A stretch of DNA of 64,000 bases. It comes from an uncultured Bacteroidales bacterium. Lineage in GTDB: Bacteria; Bacteroidota; Bacteroidia; Bacteroidales; UBA932. The stretch's first letter is position 1, and the number at the start of each line of letters is the position of its first letter. Shown here piece by piece: positions 36,223-46,388 of the stretch. The stretch is taken from the NCBI GenBank assembly GCA_944322925.1, contig CALUQM010000002.1, positions 57,860 to 121,859 of the forward strand, in the 5' to 3' direction. Made by a program: the position numbers and the translations under genes. The notes under the pieces were generated by a model. That model was given only the letters and a program-made list of their open reading frames with translations, searched no databases and had not been told where the DNA came from.

Positions 36223-36232
36223 AAGCAGAGGT
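36195..36232. terminator. Hairpin between convergent SGNH and GH2 genes
   Basis: A perfect 12-bp inverted repeat, arms 36195-36206 and 36221-36232 (CCTCTGCTTCT/AGAAGCAGAGG core), with a 14-base loop. It spans the SGNH stop codon. No T-run of note follows on either strand, so termination is likely but unproven. It is the left border of the PUL. Confidence 0.5.
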
Positions 36233-36264
36233 ATCCGTATGGCTGTGTTTTCCAATCTGTCCTG

Positions 36265-38835
36265 TCAATAAGTATCTGTCAGCGACATTACTTCAAGGAG
36301 ACTGTCGAGTTCCTCTTTGGAAGCATCGGTTTCGGCCGAGACTGTCTTCACTTCGCCGGGCAGCAGGTCGAAGAAATTGTCCGAAAAATGCAGCGGGAGG
36401 CTGCCGGCAGTAAGATATACCGCCCTGGCAAAGTTGCCGGAGCTCAGGGTAACCGTATATATCCCGTCGGTCATTTCCGTACTGAATGTTATATCGGCTT
36501 CAGGAAAAGCCATGTCTTTCTGTTTGCACGGATAGCAGATATTGGAGACCGTCCTGCCGCCCGTATCGAATACGAGAGATATGATATAGCTTCCCTTTTC
36601 AAGTCCTCCTGAAATTGCTGATACAGGCAGGGAAACGGCTTTTTCGCTGCAGTTCGGAGCTGTTTTCACTTTCCTGACAAGGATGTTTGCCGTCTTTCCC
36701 GATTCCAGGGAAATGGTCTTGACAGTAAGTGTTCCGCCTGAAGGTTTCAGCAGATCGGAGACTATGTACACGTCGAGGGTGTCGTTTTTCTCGATTCCGG
36801 AAACCAGCAGATTGTCGAAAGCAGCTTTTGAAAAGTAGTGCTGGGCTTTCCATGTCCCGTACCAGTCGCGGCTCGACCATGAGGCTACTGGCCAGCAGTC
36901 GTTATGCTGCCAGAACAGAGTTCCCCAGCAATACCCCTTGTCGCGTCTGTGGGCTTCGATGGCTGTCTTTATGGCATCGCCCTGAAGAACCTGGGACACA
37001 TACAGGAATTCTCTGAAACCGTCAGGCTTGTGATATTCGTTGACAAGATATGTCTCTATCAGGCTGTTCGCAAGTATTCCTCCTCTCTGGTGCGACATCA
37101 TCACTTCCGAATAGATATCGTGATCCTTCTCGTCAGGGGCGAATTTCAGTACGGAAGCGTATGCGGGGAAAGACTGGAAGCCGTATTCGCTGAAAAACCG
37201 GCTTCTTTCGATGTTGTAGTCGGAAATAGGACGTTTTCCATGCCAGATTCCCCAATAGTGCCGGTCGCCTTCGTGATCGTTGCTCTGCACGCCGAAATCG
37301 GAAAACGGAGATGTCGGCTGATAGCCGATACCGTTGCCGTACTCTGAAACCACATCGGCCAGAACATGGTAATACTGGTTTTCATACTGTTTCCATACTA
37401 AAGGAGAACAGCCGGGGGACTGCGCTTCCATTTCCTTGTGCCACCTTCTGAGCCAGCTGTCCTGACATTCGTTGTTTCCGCACCAGTACACTATGCAGGG
37501 ATGATTTCTCATTCTGCAGACATTATAAATCGCTTCCTGACGGATGTTTTCAAGCAGTTCGCCTTCGGCAGGATATACCGAACATGCGAACATGAAGTCC
37601 TGCCAGACCATTATCCCCAGACTGTCGCACAGTTCGTAGAAAACATCGTTTTCATAAATCCCGCCTCCCCAGACGCGGAGCATGTTCATGTTCACGTCTG
37701 CCGCATCCTGTATGGTTTTCCTGTATTTGTCTCTTGTAACGCGCGGAAGGAAGTTGTCCGAAGGGATGTAGTTGGCACCCTTGCAGAATACCGGTACTCC
37801 GTTCAGCAGGAATTTCAGCGACCTTCCGTATCTGTCATTTTCCTTTTCGACATGTACGGTCCTGATTCCTGTCCTGCACGTTGATTCATCGCAAGTCCGG
37901 TTTCCTGTCCCGACAGAGGCGGAAAATTCATACAGTTCCGGTTTTCCCATGCCGTTGCACCACCAGAGTCTCGGATTCCTGACGGTAAATGCGATATTTA
38001 CGTCATTCCTGCCTTTTTCAAGGGATTTCTCCGCTGTTCCGTATATTTCTCCGGTCTGCCCGTCCTTGACCGTTATTACGGCATTTTCACAGTCTTCAGA
38101 TGAGATTACCGATACTGTGCATTCCATTTCCGCTCCGGATTTGCCGATTTCCGAAGTCCGGATGGTGAAATCCTCTATCTTCATGCTGTCATAGGCTTCG
38201 ATCTCGACCTTTCTCCATATTCCCGATGTCACAAGACGCGGCCCCCAGTCCCAGCCGTAGTGATATCCAGCCTTTCTTGTGAACGGACTCAATGCCTTGT
38301 CGAAAAGGCCGCCGTTCGCCGACTGGTCGTTTCTTGCCACGTAATGATAGGGCAGAGCATCGTACAGGGGCATTGCGACCTTGATGGGGGAGTGGAAATA
38401 TACTTCGAGAAGATTATCCTTTTCCTTCAGTATATCCTTTATGTCTGCAGACCATTTGCGGAACATGTTGTCGGCGGAAATGATTTTCTGCCCGTTCAGA
38501 CTCACATCTGCATAAGTGTCCAGCCCGTAAAAGTTTATGGCAATGTTTTCCCTGGAGACAATATCCCGGGACACGTCGAATTCAGTACAGTATATCCAGT
38601 CTTCCTTGTCGACCCACTGAACCCCCCTTTCGTTGAGGCGGTAAAACGGATCTTCTATGATTCCGTTGTCCATGAGGTCGGTGTGCACCACTCCCGGAAC
38701 CGTGGCCGGATACCAGTTGGACAGTCTTGCCTGACGGAACTCCCATCCGGTATCAAGTTCCTGTCTGACAGGCATGGCCCCGGAAATGACCGGGACCAGA
38801 AGCCATGCAAGAACAATGTATTTGAATATGGACAT
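36265..38835 (-). CDS. GH2 beta-mannosidase-like glycosidase
   Basis: 856 residues. Signal peptide (MSIFKYIVLAWLLVPVISGA). The jelly-roll sugar-binding domain starts with ELDTGWEFRQA and includes ATVPGVVHTDLMDNGIIEDPFY, the usual opening of family 2 beta-mannosidases. An Ig-like domain follows, then a TIM barrel with the acid/base Glu456 in YWCGNNECQ and the nucleophile Glu550 in SEYGFQSFP. Mannosidases of this group remove terminal beta-1,4-mannose. Two further beta domains end the protein, which is normal for the group. It is the last gene of the leftward PUL arm, 11 bases after the sulfatase. Confidence 0.9.
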   Translation of the reverse strand: MSIFKYIVLAWLLVPVISGAMPVRQELDTGWEFRQARLSNWYPATVPGVVHTDLMDNGIIEDPFYRLNERGVQWVDKEDWIYCTEFDVSRDIVSRENIAINFYGLDTYADVSLNGQKIISADNMFRKWSADIKDILKEKDNLLEVYFHSPIKVAMPLYDALPYHYVARNDQSANGGLFDKALSPFTRKAGYHYGWDWGPRLVTSGIWRKVEIEAYDSMKIEDFTIRTSEIGKSGAEMECTVSVISSEDCENAVITVKDGQTGEIYGTAEKSLEKGRNDVNIAFTVRNPRLWWCNGMGKPELYEFSASVGTGNRTCDESTCRTGIRTVHVEKENDRYGRSLKFLLNGVPVFCKGANYIPSDNFLPRVTRDKYRKTIQDAADVNMNMLRVWGGGIYENDVFYELCDSLGIMVWQDFMFACSVYPAEGELLENIRQEAIYNVCRMRNHPCIVYWCGNNECQDSWLRRWHKEMEAQSPGCSPLVWKQYENQYYHVLADVVSEYGNGIGYQPTSPFSDFGVQSNDHEGDRHYWGIWHGKRPISDYNIERSRFFSEYGFQSFPAYASVLKFAPDEKDHDIYSEVMMSHQRGGILANSLIETYLVNEYHKPDGFREFLYVSQVLQGDAIKTAIEAHRRDKGYCWGTLFWQHNDCWPVASWSSRDWYGTWKAQHYFSKAAFDNLLVSGIEKNDTLDVYIVSDLLKPSGGTLTVKTISLESGKTANILVRKVKTAPNCSEKAVSLPVSAISGGLEKGSYIISLVFDTGGRTVSNICYPCKQKDMAFPEADITFSTEMTDGIYTVTLSSGNFARAVYLTAGSLPLHFSDNFFDLLPGEVKTVSAETDASKEELDSLLEVMSLTDTY

Positions 38836-38846
38836 GAAAATCAGGA

Positions 38847-40394
38847 TTATTTATTGTCGGATTCTTTCAGATCGGTCATCGCGCGGAATTCGTCGAGAGA
38901 CCCTGTATCCCCGTACTGTACCTGTCTGGCCTCAAGATCCTGCATGAGCGAGTCGCGGACTGCTGCATATTCGGGATCGCCGTAAATGTTGTGAAGTTCA
39001 TTCGGATCTTTTTCTATGTCATACATTTCCCATACGTCGATGTCGTAGTAGAAGTGAATCAGTTTGTATCTTTCCGTTCTGATTCCGTAGTGCGGCTGCA
39101 CGTGGTGCCAGAAAGGATATTCGTAATAGTGGTAATATATAGACTGCTTGTGGTCCTTTTTCTTTCCGGAGAACAGATCGGAGTAGTCTTCTCCCTGCAT
39201 TCCCTTGTCCGGGGCCACACCGCACATTCCGAGTATGGTAGGAGCGAAGTCCACGTTCGAAATCAGGTCCAGGATCTCGGTATTTCCCCGTATCTTTTCC
39301 GGCCATCTGACTATGAACGGCATTCTCATGGATTCCTCGTACATGAAACGTTTGTCGAACCAGCCGTGTTCTCCGAGATAGAAGCCCTGGTCCCCGCAAT
39401 ATATGACAATCGTGTTTTCATCGAGTCCGTTATCCTTGAGATACTGCATGAGCCTTCCTACCTGGTCGTCGACGGATTTGGCCGTGGCAAGATAGTCCTT
39501 GACATACCTCTGGTATTTCCATTGCTTCAGGGCATGGCCGGACAATGTGTCTGACGGTGTCCAGAATTCGCCTTTCTGGCCGAGTGTCGACCATTTTTTG
39601 GCTTCCATGGCATTGAGGCCTTCAGGGGCGGGAACCTTGAGGTCTCCCGGAGTAAGATGATGTTCTATGGTCATCTCCGTATTTCCGGCAGTCTGCTCCC
39701 TTGTGTCATAGTCATCATCGAAAGTTTCCGGATACGGCATTGTCACATTATCGTAGATATGCTCATATTTCGGTTCCGGATTCCACGGTCTGTGCGGTGC
39801 CTTGAAGTGCAGGAGCATGCAGAAAGGTTTTTCCTTGTCCCTGCTTTCGAGCCATTCCAGTGCTGAATCCGCCGTCAGGGTAGTGGCGTAGCCTTTATCC
39901 TTGTATCTTTCCCCGTCTTCTATCCATACAGGGTCCCAGTACTGTCCCTGGCCGACATGTATCTTGTAATGGTCGAAACCCTGAGGCGTGGATTCGAGAT
40001 GCCATTTTCCGAACAGGGCAGTGGTGTATCCATGGTCGTGCAGCATTATCGGGAACGTGATCTGTGTGCTGTCGAACGGTGCCGCTCCGACATTTTTGAA
40101 AAATCCGTTGGCATGGCTGTATTTCCCCGTAATTATGGATGCCCTGCTCGGTCCTGAAATGGAATTCGTGCAGAACGCATTTCTGAACAGGGCCCCTTCT
40201 TCTGCCAGCCTGTCGATATTCGGCGTGGGATCTACGCTTTCATACAGGGAACCATAGGCCCCTATCGACTGCCATGTATGGTCATCGCTGAGGATGAATA
40301 TCACGTTCGGACGGGCTTCCTTATTGTTATGGCAGCATCCCGTCAGTGTGAACGGGATTGCTGCCAGAGGTATGAGATAATGTGTTTTATTCAT
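38847..40394 (-). CDS. Sulfatase, S1 family, serine-type
   Basis: 515 residues. The start at 40394 gives a lipoprotein signal (AIPFTLTGCC) and overlaps the previous stop by one base. Early motifs are NVIFILSDDHTW (metal ligands) and PNIDRLAEEGALF. The activation site is SGPSR at Ser80; the serine is converted to formylglycine by an anSME maturase, which is not in this window. Later motifs are GKWHLES, GDQGFYLGEHGWFDKR and FDY-like metal sites. It removes sulfate esters from a glycan; the target sugar cannot be read. Its place in the PUL arm implies a sulfated substrate. Confidence 0.92.
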   Translation of the reverse strand: MNKTHYLIPLAAIPFTLTGCCHNNKEARPNVIFILSDDHTWQSIGAYGSLYESVDPTPNIDRLAEEGALFRNAFCTNSISGPSRASIITGKYSHANGFFKNVGAAPFDSTQITFPIMLHDHGYTTALFGKWHLESTPQGFDHYKIHVGQGQYWDPVWIEDGERYKDKGYATTLTADSALEWLESRDKEKPFCMLLHFKAPHRPWNPEPKYEHIYDNVTMPYPETFDDDYDTREQTAGNTEMTIEHHLTPGDLKVPAPEGLNAMEAKKWSTLGQKGEFWTPSDTLSGHALKQWKYQRYVKDYLATAKSVDDQVGRLMQYLKDNGLDENTIVIYCGDQGFYLGEHGWFDKRFMYEESMRMPFIVRWPEKIRGNTEILDLISNVDFAPTILGMCGVAPDKGMQGEDYSDLFSGKKKDHKQSIYYHYYEYPFWHHVQPHYGIRTERYKLIHFYYDIDVWEMYDIEKDPNELHNIYGDPEYAAVRDSLMQDLEARQVQYGDTGSLDEFRAMTDLKESDNK

Positions 40395-41857
40395 TATTCG
40401 GCATTTATGATACACTTGACCGTTTTTGAATAACCGCTTTTACCGGCACTGTCTACAACATTTTCTATTTTATAAATGCTGCCAGGTTTCTGATTCGCAA
40501 GATCGAATTTACCCGGTTTGACGCCCACGCAACCTGGAATTTGCGTAAATGAACTGCCATTGTCTGTACTTACATGAATAGTAATCCGCGCACTTCCCGA
40601 GGCTCCGCTGCCGTCATTAGGGAAATCAATCGATGTAACAGTCATGTCTTTAAGTTGAGGCAGTATGATATAGCCGTTATATCCGCTCTTTGCGTCACTT
40701 GCCAGCCACAGACATCCGCTGTTTATGCACCCTCCGTATATTATCCATGTATAACCGTCATTGTCAGTTATGCTCTTTTCTTCCTGAACCATAGCGTCCT
40801 TATTGTCAGGAAGCTGCCAGAGATCATTGCTTGAGAAATCGGCTACGATAGTGATTGGCTGGCTTATGGATGGAGTGAATGTCGTGTTTTCGGTGCTTGC
40901 GACTTCAGGCATGTCGTTCAGCTGTACCCATGCTGAGCATGTATATGCCGTACCGGTGACGAGGTTTTCGGCAAAGGCCGTGAATGTTCCGTTTTCCTTG
41001 TCTACGGTTGCCGGTACAGGTATGCTTTCTCCTGACTGCGTACTGAGTATGAACCCTGCCGAAATGACATCGCTGCTTTCGATGGACACGGCCGTGTATT
41101 TGCCGCTCAGTGTCGCCGTGGTCCCTTCGTCCGATCTGGCGCCGGTCACTTCAGGTGCATCTACCGATACGATGGCCTTCGGTACCGAGGTAGGAGTGAA
41201 TGTCATGGACTGGCTTGTCACTTTTTCCATATCGTTCAGCTGTGCCCAGGCTACGGCTGTATATTCGCTGTCTTTGGTCAGGCCCGTCAGCTGCACTTCT
41301 ATGATCGAGTTGACTCTGTCGACTGTCGCATCATGTTCGGCAGTGGCACCCGCGGCGTCTGTGATCAGGAATCCGGCCGTAATGACATCCGTTTCGGAAA
41401 TAGACAGGCCGGTATATGAAGCTCTTAGAGTAGCTTTTGTACCGTCTGCAGTCTCGGTTTCGGATGCTACAGGCGTCGATACTGAACTTATTTCGACTAC
41501 ACCGTTCTGGGTGATTTTGAAAGATGCCTGTTTGGCTTCGACTTCGTTTGAATATACCGTAAGGGTGGTATTGCGGGCAAGTTTGCTCGAAGAGATACTG
41601 ATAGTTATCTGCGAATTCAGGTTGCCTGCAGATGCGGAAAGTGTTACCCAGTCTGCAGGACAAAGTACGCTCCAGTCGCAGTTGGCTTCGACATCGAAGG
41701 TATATGTACCTCCGTTTGCGTCGAATGTCACTGTTTCCTCTGTCTGAAGAATCGACACTTCGGGAACGAAGAAGTCCGGGTCTTCGATTTTACAGCCGGT
41801 CATGGCCAGGAACAGGCCTGCAGCAGCAATCATTGGTTTTACGATAGTGTTCATCAT
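40394..41857 (-). CDS. BACON-domain lipoprotein with tandem Fn3-like domains
   Basis: 487 residues. The lipoprotein signal is AAAGLFLAMTGC. A BACON domain lies at about residues 35-117 (NGGTYTFDVEANCDWSV, then ASFKITQNG), typical of Bacteroidota surface glycan-binding proteins. Two tandem domains of about 107 residues follow. They are homologous to each other (ISETDVITAGFLIT against IESSDVISAGFILS, and VAWAQLNDM against SAWVQLNDM) and look like Fn3. The last 150 residues (WIIYGGCINSGCLWL..., DFPNDGSGASGS) resemble a beta-sandwich of unknown family. Probably displays a carbohydrate-binding module at the cell surface, in the role of a SusE/F-like protein. The first ATG could be 41857 or 41854. 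Confidence 0.78.
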   Translation of the reverse strand: MMNTIVKPMIAAAGLFLAMTGCKIEDPDFFVPEVSILQTEETVTFDANGGTYTFDVEANCDWSVLCPADWVTLSASAGNLNSQITISISSSKLARNTTLTVYSNEVEAKQASFKITQNGVVEISSVSTPVASETETADGTKATLRASYTGLSISETDVITAGFLITDAAGATAEHDATVDRVNSIIEVQLTGLTKDSEYTAVAWAQLNDMEKVTSQSMTFTPTSVPKAIVSVDAPEVTGARSDEGTTATLSGKYTAVSIESSDVISAGFILSTQSGESIPVPATVDKENGTFTAFAENLVTGTAYTCSAWVQLNDMPEVASTENTTFTPSISQPITIVADFSSNDLWQLPDNKDAMVQEEKSITDNDGYTWIIYGGCINSGCLWLASDAKSGYNGYIILPQLKDMTVTSIDFPNDGSGASGSARITIHVSTDNGSSFTQIPGCVGVKPGKFDLANQKPGSIYKIENVVDSAGKSGYSKTVKCIINAE

Positions 41858-41873
41858 CAGTATGTGTGTTAAG

Positions 41874-43319
41874 TTATTGTATTACAGTTATGGAATATGG
41901 TCTGAGCATGACCTGTCCGTTTTCCACGATGCTTCTGGACAGGCGTGAAAGGGAAGACGGCCCTGCAACGGCTGTTTCAAGGGAGCTTCCCGAAATCTGT
42001 TCGAATGATGTAGGATTAAAGCCGATATTGCCGGTATTTATGGTCCTGGCATCCTTGCCGATATTTATGACAAGGAGTTTCGGTGTTTCCCCGCCGAACA
42101 TATATCCGTAAAGAGTACTTATTTCTCCGTGTTTCTGAGTTTGGACGGACGGATTTTCCGAGAATTTCACCGTTCTTACGGATTCTGCTCCCCTTTGGGC
42201 CCTGGACAGCATTTTAAGTCCTTCTCCAGTCGCACTCAGTGAACATTCCGGTGCCGTCGTACCGTTTATGTCTACATCGGAGTCGAAGATTGCCGATGCA
42301 GTTTTCCCAGCCGTGAGGTTGAAGAAGCATATCATTTCCACCCTGTCCATAACGATAAGGTTTGCACTCATAATCGTAGCGGCCAGTCCGTGTACCCACT
42401 GTCCCGGGAACGGGTTGGATGCTCCTTCATAATTGTATTCAGTGACCCAGAGTCCGTATTCCGGATCTATGGAAGGATCCAGGACCTTGCTTTCCGCCAC
42501 GCTTGCAAGTGTCTGTCCTATCATATCGTATGGAGCAGGGGAATCGAGATTGTTTTTTGTGTAGATGTGGATTGACATTGCGTCGCACTGGATTCCGTCC
42601 ATATTGTCCATCACTGTATCATTCCAGTCATGGGCCCGAACTTTTTTCCAGGAGTTTGGAGATGTGACTCCTATAAGGCCGATTTTCGCATCCGGAAATT
42701 CCTTTCTGAAGCCTTCAGTCCATTCCCTGCACATATCGGTGTAGTCGGTAATCTGGGGAAATACAGTCAGATAATTGTAGTTTTCCGGATGGTCATCGAG
42801 ATAGTATTCGTTGCCCATTTCTATGAATTTGACGGGAAGGCCTATGGACTCAGCGTATTTCAGCATCTCCAGCTGGTCTTCATAAGTCGAGGTCAGCATA
42901 TTGATGAGATACACAGGGGTGGCGCCGGTGTTCTCATACACTATTTTTACATGATCGAGTTTGTAGGGAAGGGGGCCTGAAGCCGAAGGAGCAATGACAT
43001 TTACGGATTTTCCGATATCGTTGTAATAACCTGTCTTCCAGTCCCAGAAGTTGCCGACCGTACCTCCCGGGTATCTGAAATTGCCTGGATTGAGTTCGGT
43101 GATTTTGCTGATGAAATCGCTCCTTTCCCATCCAGGTCCCTTTATCGATTGGGTATTGTATCCGAAAATGCAGTCTTCTATCTGCTTGCTTTCCTGGGAA
43201 AGCGACAGGTTGACGGCATCAGGGTCGTTTATCCCCGCAGGCCGGTCTGCTTCGTGATCGCTTTTCGAAGAACAGCATGCAAGCAGGGCTGAACACAGGA
43301 TTATTGCTGCCTTTTTCAT
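41874..43319 (-). CDS. Clan GH-A glycosidase lipoprotein, alpha-L-arabinofuranosidase-like
   Basis: 481 residues. The start at 43319 begins a lipoprotein signal (ILCSALLACCSS); the longer frame to 43502 adds 61 unlikely residues. The RYPGGTVGNFWDW strand is shared with GH51- and GH79-type enzymes. The predicted acid/base is Glu171 in EMGNEYYL and the nucleophile Glu294 in VTEYNYEG. A C-terminal beta domain ends QVMLRPYSITVIQ, much like that of the rightward paralogue at 53109 (ILKPYSLTFITL). The family number is not certain (GH51, GH79 or a near relative). First gene of the leftward PUL arm. Confidence 0.78.
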   Translation of the reverse strand: MKKAAIILCSALLACCSSKSDHEADRPAGINDPDAVNLSLSQESKQIEDCIFGYNTQSIKGPGWERSDFISKITELNPGNFRYPGGTVGNFWDWKTGYYNDIGKSVNVIAPSASGPLPYKLDHVKIVYENTGATPVYLINMLTSTYEDQLEMLKYAESIGLPVKFIEMGNEYYLDDHPENYNYLTVFPQITDYTDMCREWTEGFRKEFPDAKIGLIGVTSPNSWKKVRAHDWNDTVMDNMDGIQCDAMSIHIYTKNNLDSPAPYDMIGQTLASVAESKVLDPSIDPEYGLWVTEYNYEGASNPFPGQWVHGLAATIMSANLIVMDRVEMICFFNLTAGKTASAIFDSDVDINGTTAPECSLSATGEGLKMLSRAQRGAESVRTVKFSENPSVQTQKHGEISTLYGYMFGGETPKLLVINIGKDARTINTGNIGFNPTSFEQISGSSLETAVAGPSSLSRLSRSIVENGQVMLRPYSITVIQ

Positions 43320-43359
43320 GTTATCGGTTTTTAGTGTGTCTTGTGGAATCGTGCGTTTA

Positions 43360-43367
43360 CAAAAATA
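43360..43367 (-). promoter_or_regulatory. Candidate -7 box for the leftward PUL arm
   Basis: TATTTTTG on the minus strand, about 41 bases before the start at 43319. No well-placed TTG upstream. In the 223-bp gap between the arms. Confidence 0.45.
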
Positions 43368-43482
43368 TAATATTAATATCAGTGGAAATAACAGTAATCT
43401 GACAAAAAGTAATAAAAACGGTTTTTCTTGTTTTATGTCATATTTTGACGGATTCCTGACATTTTCTTTGAATATTCTTACA

Positions 43483-43490
43483 TATTTTTG
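43483..43490 (+). promoter_or_regulatory. Candidate -7 box for the rightward PUL arm
   Basis: TATTTTTG, 53 bases before the first SusC start. A TTTG at 43467-43470 is closer than the usual -33 position, so activation, perhaps by the hybrid regulator, may be needed. The gap 43320-43542 is AT-rich and holds no gene. Confidence 0.45.
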
Positions 43491-43542
43491 TTGAGCCGTC
43501 AAAATCGACTATAAACCATAACTAATAACCAAAATAGATCTT

Positions 43543-46377
43543 ATGAGAATGTATCGGCTCAAAGGTTTGGCAAATATGATTTTGATAAACCTTTTCTTGT
43601 TGCTCCCTCCGGCAGTTCTCAATGCTGTCGTGAAGGACACGCTTGCATTTGACATGAGTCATGTCATGGCATCTCCTTATCAGGTCTCGGAAAAGGATTT
43701 GGTTACTTCGTCCGTCTCTTCGATAGGCGGCTGGGAACTGGAAGACCTGCCAGGAGTGAACCGTACCAATCTTCTCAACGGAAGAGTGACCGGCTTCCTC
43801 GGAATACAGAGCGACGGGAGCCTTGGTATAGAGACGAACGAGATTTACATCAGAGGTCTCCACAGTCTTTCCTCGTCTTCTCAGCAGGCTCTGATACTTG
43901 TAGACGGTTATGTCAGGAAGGATGCCAACAAGATTCTTCCTTCCGATATCGAATCCATAACGATTCTGAAAGATGCTGCCGCGACTGCAATCTACGGTCT
44001 TCGCGGCGGAAACGGCGTAGTCCTGATAACTACGAAACGCGGCAGGATACAGCCCCTGACAGTAAGCGTGAATGCCGGTGTCGGATTCCAGTCTCCTACA
44101 CGCCTCCCTAAGTATCTTGGATCATACGATTATGCAAGACTCTACAACGAAGCCTCTGTCAATGACGGAGGGTCTCCTGTTTATGACCAGTACACCCTCG
44201 ATGCCTACCTTGCCGGAGACGATCCGTACAATTTCCCTGATGTGAACTGGATGGACGAGTTCCTCAAGAAATATTCGGTAGTGCAGAACTATGATGTCAA
44301 TGTGCGCGGAGGTACGGAAAGAATCAAATATTATGCTTCCGTAGGCTATACTACCAATTCCGGTCTGTACAATGTGGACAAGAATGCCAACAAGTACAAC
44401 ACAAATGCAAATTACGAAAGCTGGTCTCTCAGGGGCAATATAGACGTGAATGTCACCAAAAAATTCGTGATAAGTCTCGATATAACTTCCCTGATGGCCA
44501 AGTGGAATCATCCGGGCGCTTATTCCAACAGCGATTCAAGGATTCTGAACGCTCTGACACAGACCCCGCCGAACGCCTATTCCATTTTCAATGAAGACGG
44601 ATCTCTCGGAGGTACTTCCCAGTATCTCAACAACCCGTACGGTCTGCTGAACAGGAGCGGTTACTCCATTTTCCAGACGAGATCCAACTATGCTACCCTG
44701 AAACTGGAGCATGAACTGGACTTCATTACCGAAGGGTTGTCGGTCTACGGCTCTTTTTCTTTCGACAGTTATTTCGAACAGACTATCAACAGAAATGTCG
44801 GTTTTGTAGTCTATGAAGGAAGTATTGAGAATGAAAGGGGAACAAAGAGTCCGGCTACTCAGAACAACAATAACAGTTTCGCCAATCAGTACAGGTCGAT
44901 AGATGTCCAGGCGGGTTTCGACTATGCAAGGTCGTTCAAAAAAAACAGTGTGGCCGGAAAAGTCTTCCTGAATTACAATGAGGAATCGGGTGACGGTAAG
45001 ATTATGCCTCATATTTATAAAGGGCTGCACGGTTGGATTCATTATGACTGGGCAAAAAAATATCTTGCGGATGTGTCTTTTGCCTGGCAGGGGAGCGAAC
45101 AGATAGGAGGCAGCGGATATAATTTCTTCCCTTCGGTTTCCTTCGGGTGGATTATTTCCGAGGAGAATTTCATGAAGAACAAGACTCCGTTCAGTTTCCT
45201 CAAGCTCAGGGCCTCTTACGGAATTTCCGGCAATGATACCAATATAAATTATTTCCAGAAGAGTTCTTTTTTCTCTTCCGTAGGATCAGGAAGCAATTAT
45301 CTGACGGGAGAGTCACTCAGTTCCATACAGGGATTCAGGGAATCCCAGGTGGCTGTTCCGAATATCATGGCCGAAAGGTCTCACAAGTTCAATGCCGGTC
45401 TCGACATGAGACTGTTCGATGATCAGTGGTCGATCTCCGTGGACGGTTTTTATGAGGACAATGACAAGCTCATTACCGCCCAGGCGACTATTCCGAGCAT
45501 TATCGGAGTGAGAGGTTCGGTCAAGAACAATGTCGGCAGGATGATAAACGGAGGCGTCGAGGTTGCTACGGATTTCACTTCCAACATCGGCGATTTCCGC
45601 TATTCCATTTACGGTAACTTTACTTTTTCCCGCAATATCATCAAGGAAATGCAGGAAACGGATGCTACCTACAGATTCAACAGGAAGACAGGATATCCTT
45701 CCAATTCTTCATTCGGACTTATATCAGACGGCCTTTTCTATGATGAAGCCGACATAGAATCCCATGCAGAGCAACTGTACGGTACGTACAATCCCGGCGA
45801 TATCAAATATGTCGATCTCAGCAAGGACGGTGTCATAAACGATGACGACAGGACATATCTCGGCTTCGGGGCAATTCCAGAGATCGTGTACGGCTTCGGA
45901 CTCAATCTCAATTTCAAGGGTTTCGACCTCGATGTGGCTTTTCAGGGAGTAGGCAATGTCCAGAAGAAAATGGGAGGCTTTGTTTACTGGGAGTTCCGTC
46001 CTGACGGCAAGGGAAACGTCATGGAGCATCATCTCGACAGATGGGTATATGACCCTGAAAACGGGATAGATACCCGCGAGACCGCGACATATCCGAGGCT
46101 CAGTCTTACCGGAAATGACGGGAACAACAGGGGCCCTAATTCAGATTACTGGCTCAGGGATGCCTCCTATCTCAGACTCAAGAGCGTGGAATTCGGATAT
46201 ACCCTTCCGGCAAAGGCGCTTAAAGCCATGTGGCTGAAAAATCTGAGAATATATGTTACCGGCATGAATCTGCTGACTTTCGACAAGATAGGGATTCTGG
46301 ATCCGGAAAGCACTACATCCGGAATCGCATACCCTCTTCAGAGGACATTCACGGTTGGTCTTAATCTGTCATTTTAA
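43543..46377 (+). CDS. SusC-like TonB-dependent outer-membrane receptor (short form)
   Basis: 944 residues. Imports glycan fragments with its SusD lid, powered by TonB. The plug is clear: LNGRVTGFLGIQS, IYIRGLHSL, QALILVDGYVR, SITILKDAAATAIYGLRGGNG and VVLITTKRG. The 22-strand barrel follows, ending in RTFTVGLNLSF. The usual N-terminal CarboxypepD-regulatory-like domain is missing: only about 50 residues separate the signal-like N-terminus from the plug. The N-terminal signal (MILINLFLLLPPAVLNAV) is preceded by 11 basic residues. It is the first gene of the rightward arm; SusD1 starts 11 bases after it. Confidence 0.92.
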   Translation: MRMYRLKGLANMILINLFLLLPPAVLNAVVKDTLAFDMSHVMASPYQVSEKDLVTSSVSSIGGWELEDLPGVNRTNLLNGRVTGFLGIQSDGSLGIETNEIYIRGLHSLSSSSQQALILVDGYVRKDANKILPSDIESITILKDAAATAIYGLRGGNGVVLITTKRGRIQPLTVSVNAGVGFQSPTRLPKYLGSYDYARLYNEASVNDGGSPVYDQYTLDAYLAGDDPYNFPDVNWMDEFLKKYSVVQNYDVNVRGGTERIKYYASVGYTTNSGLYNVDKNANKYNTNANYESWSLRGNIDVNVTKKFVISLDITSLMAKWNHPGAYSNSDSRILNALTQTPPNAYSIFNEDGSLGGTSQYLNNPYGLLNRSGYSIFQTRSNYATLKLEHELDFITEGLSVYGSFSFDSYFEQTINRNVGFVVYEGSIENERGTKSPATQNNNNSFANQYRSIDVQAGFDYARSFKKNSVAGKVFLNYNEESGDGKIMPHIYKGLHGWIHYDWAKKYLADVSFAWQGSEQIGGSGYNFFPSVSFGWIISEENFMKNKTPFSFLKLRASYGISGNDTNINYFQKSSFFSSVGSGSNYLTGESLSSIQGFRESQVAVPNIMAERSHKFNAGLDMRLFDDQWSISVDGFYEDNDKLITAQATIPSIIGVRGSVKNNVGRMINGGVEVATDFTSNIGDFRYSIYGNFTFSRNIIKEMQETDATYRFNRKTGYPSNSSFGLISDGLFYDEADIESHAEQLYGTYNPGDIKYVDLSKDGVINDDDRTYLGFGAIPEIVYGFGLNLNFKGFDLDVAFQGVGNVQKKMGGFVYWEFRPDGKGNVMEHHLDRWVYDPENGIDTRETATYPRLSLTGNDGNNRGPNSDYWLRDASYLRLKSVEFGYTLPAKALKAMWLKNLRIYVTGMNLLTFDKIGILDPESTTSGIAYPLQRTFTVGLNLSF

Positions 46378-46388
46378 TCTGTGAGACT

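Noticed and set aside
43320-43542. Possible small RNA or riboswitch between the two PUL arms
   Set aside because: Only divergent promoter boxes and AT-rich DNA were seen; no convincing conserved structure.
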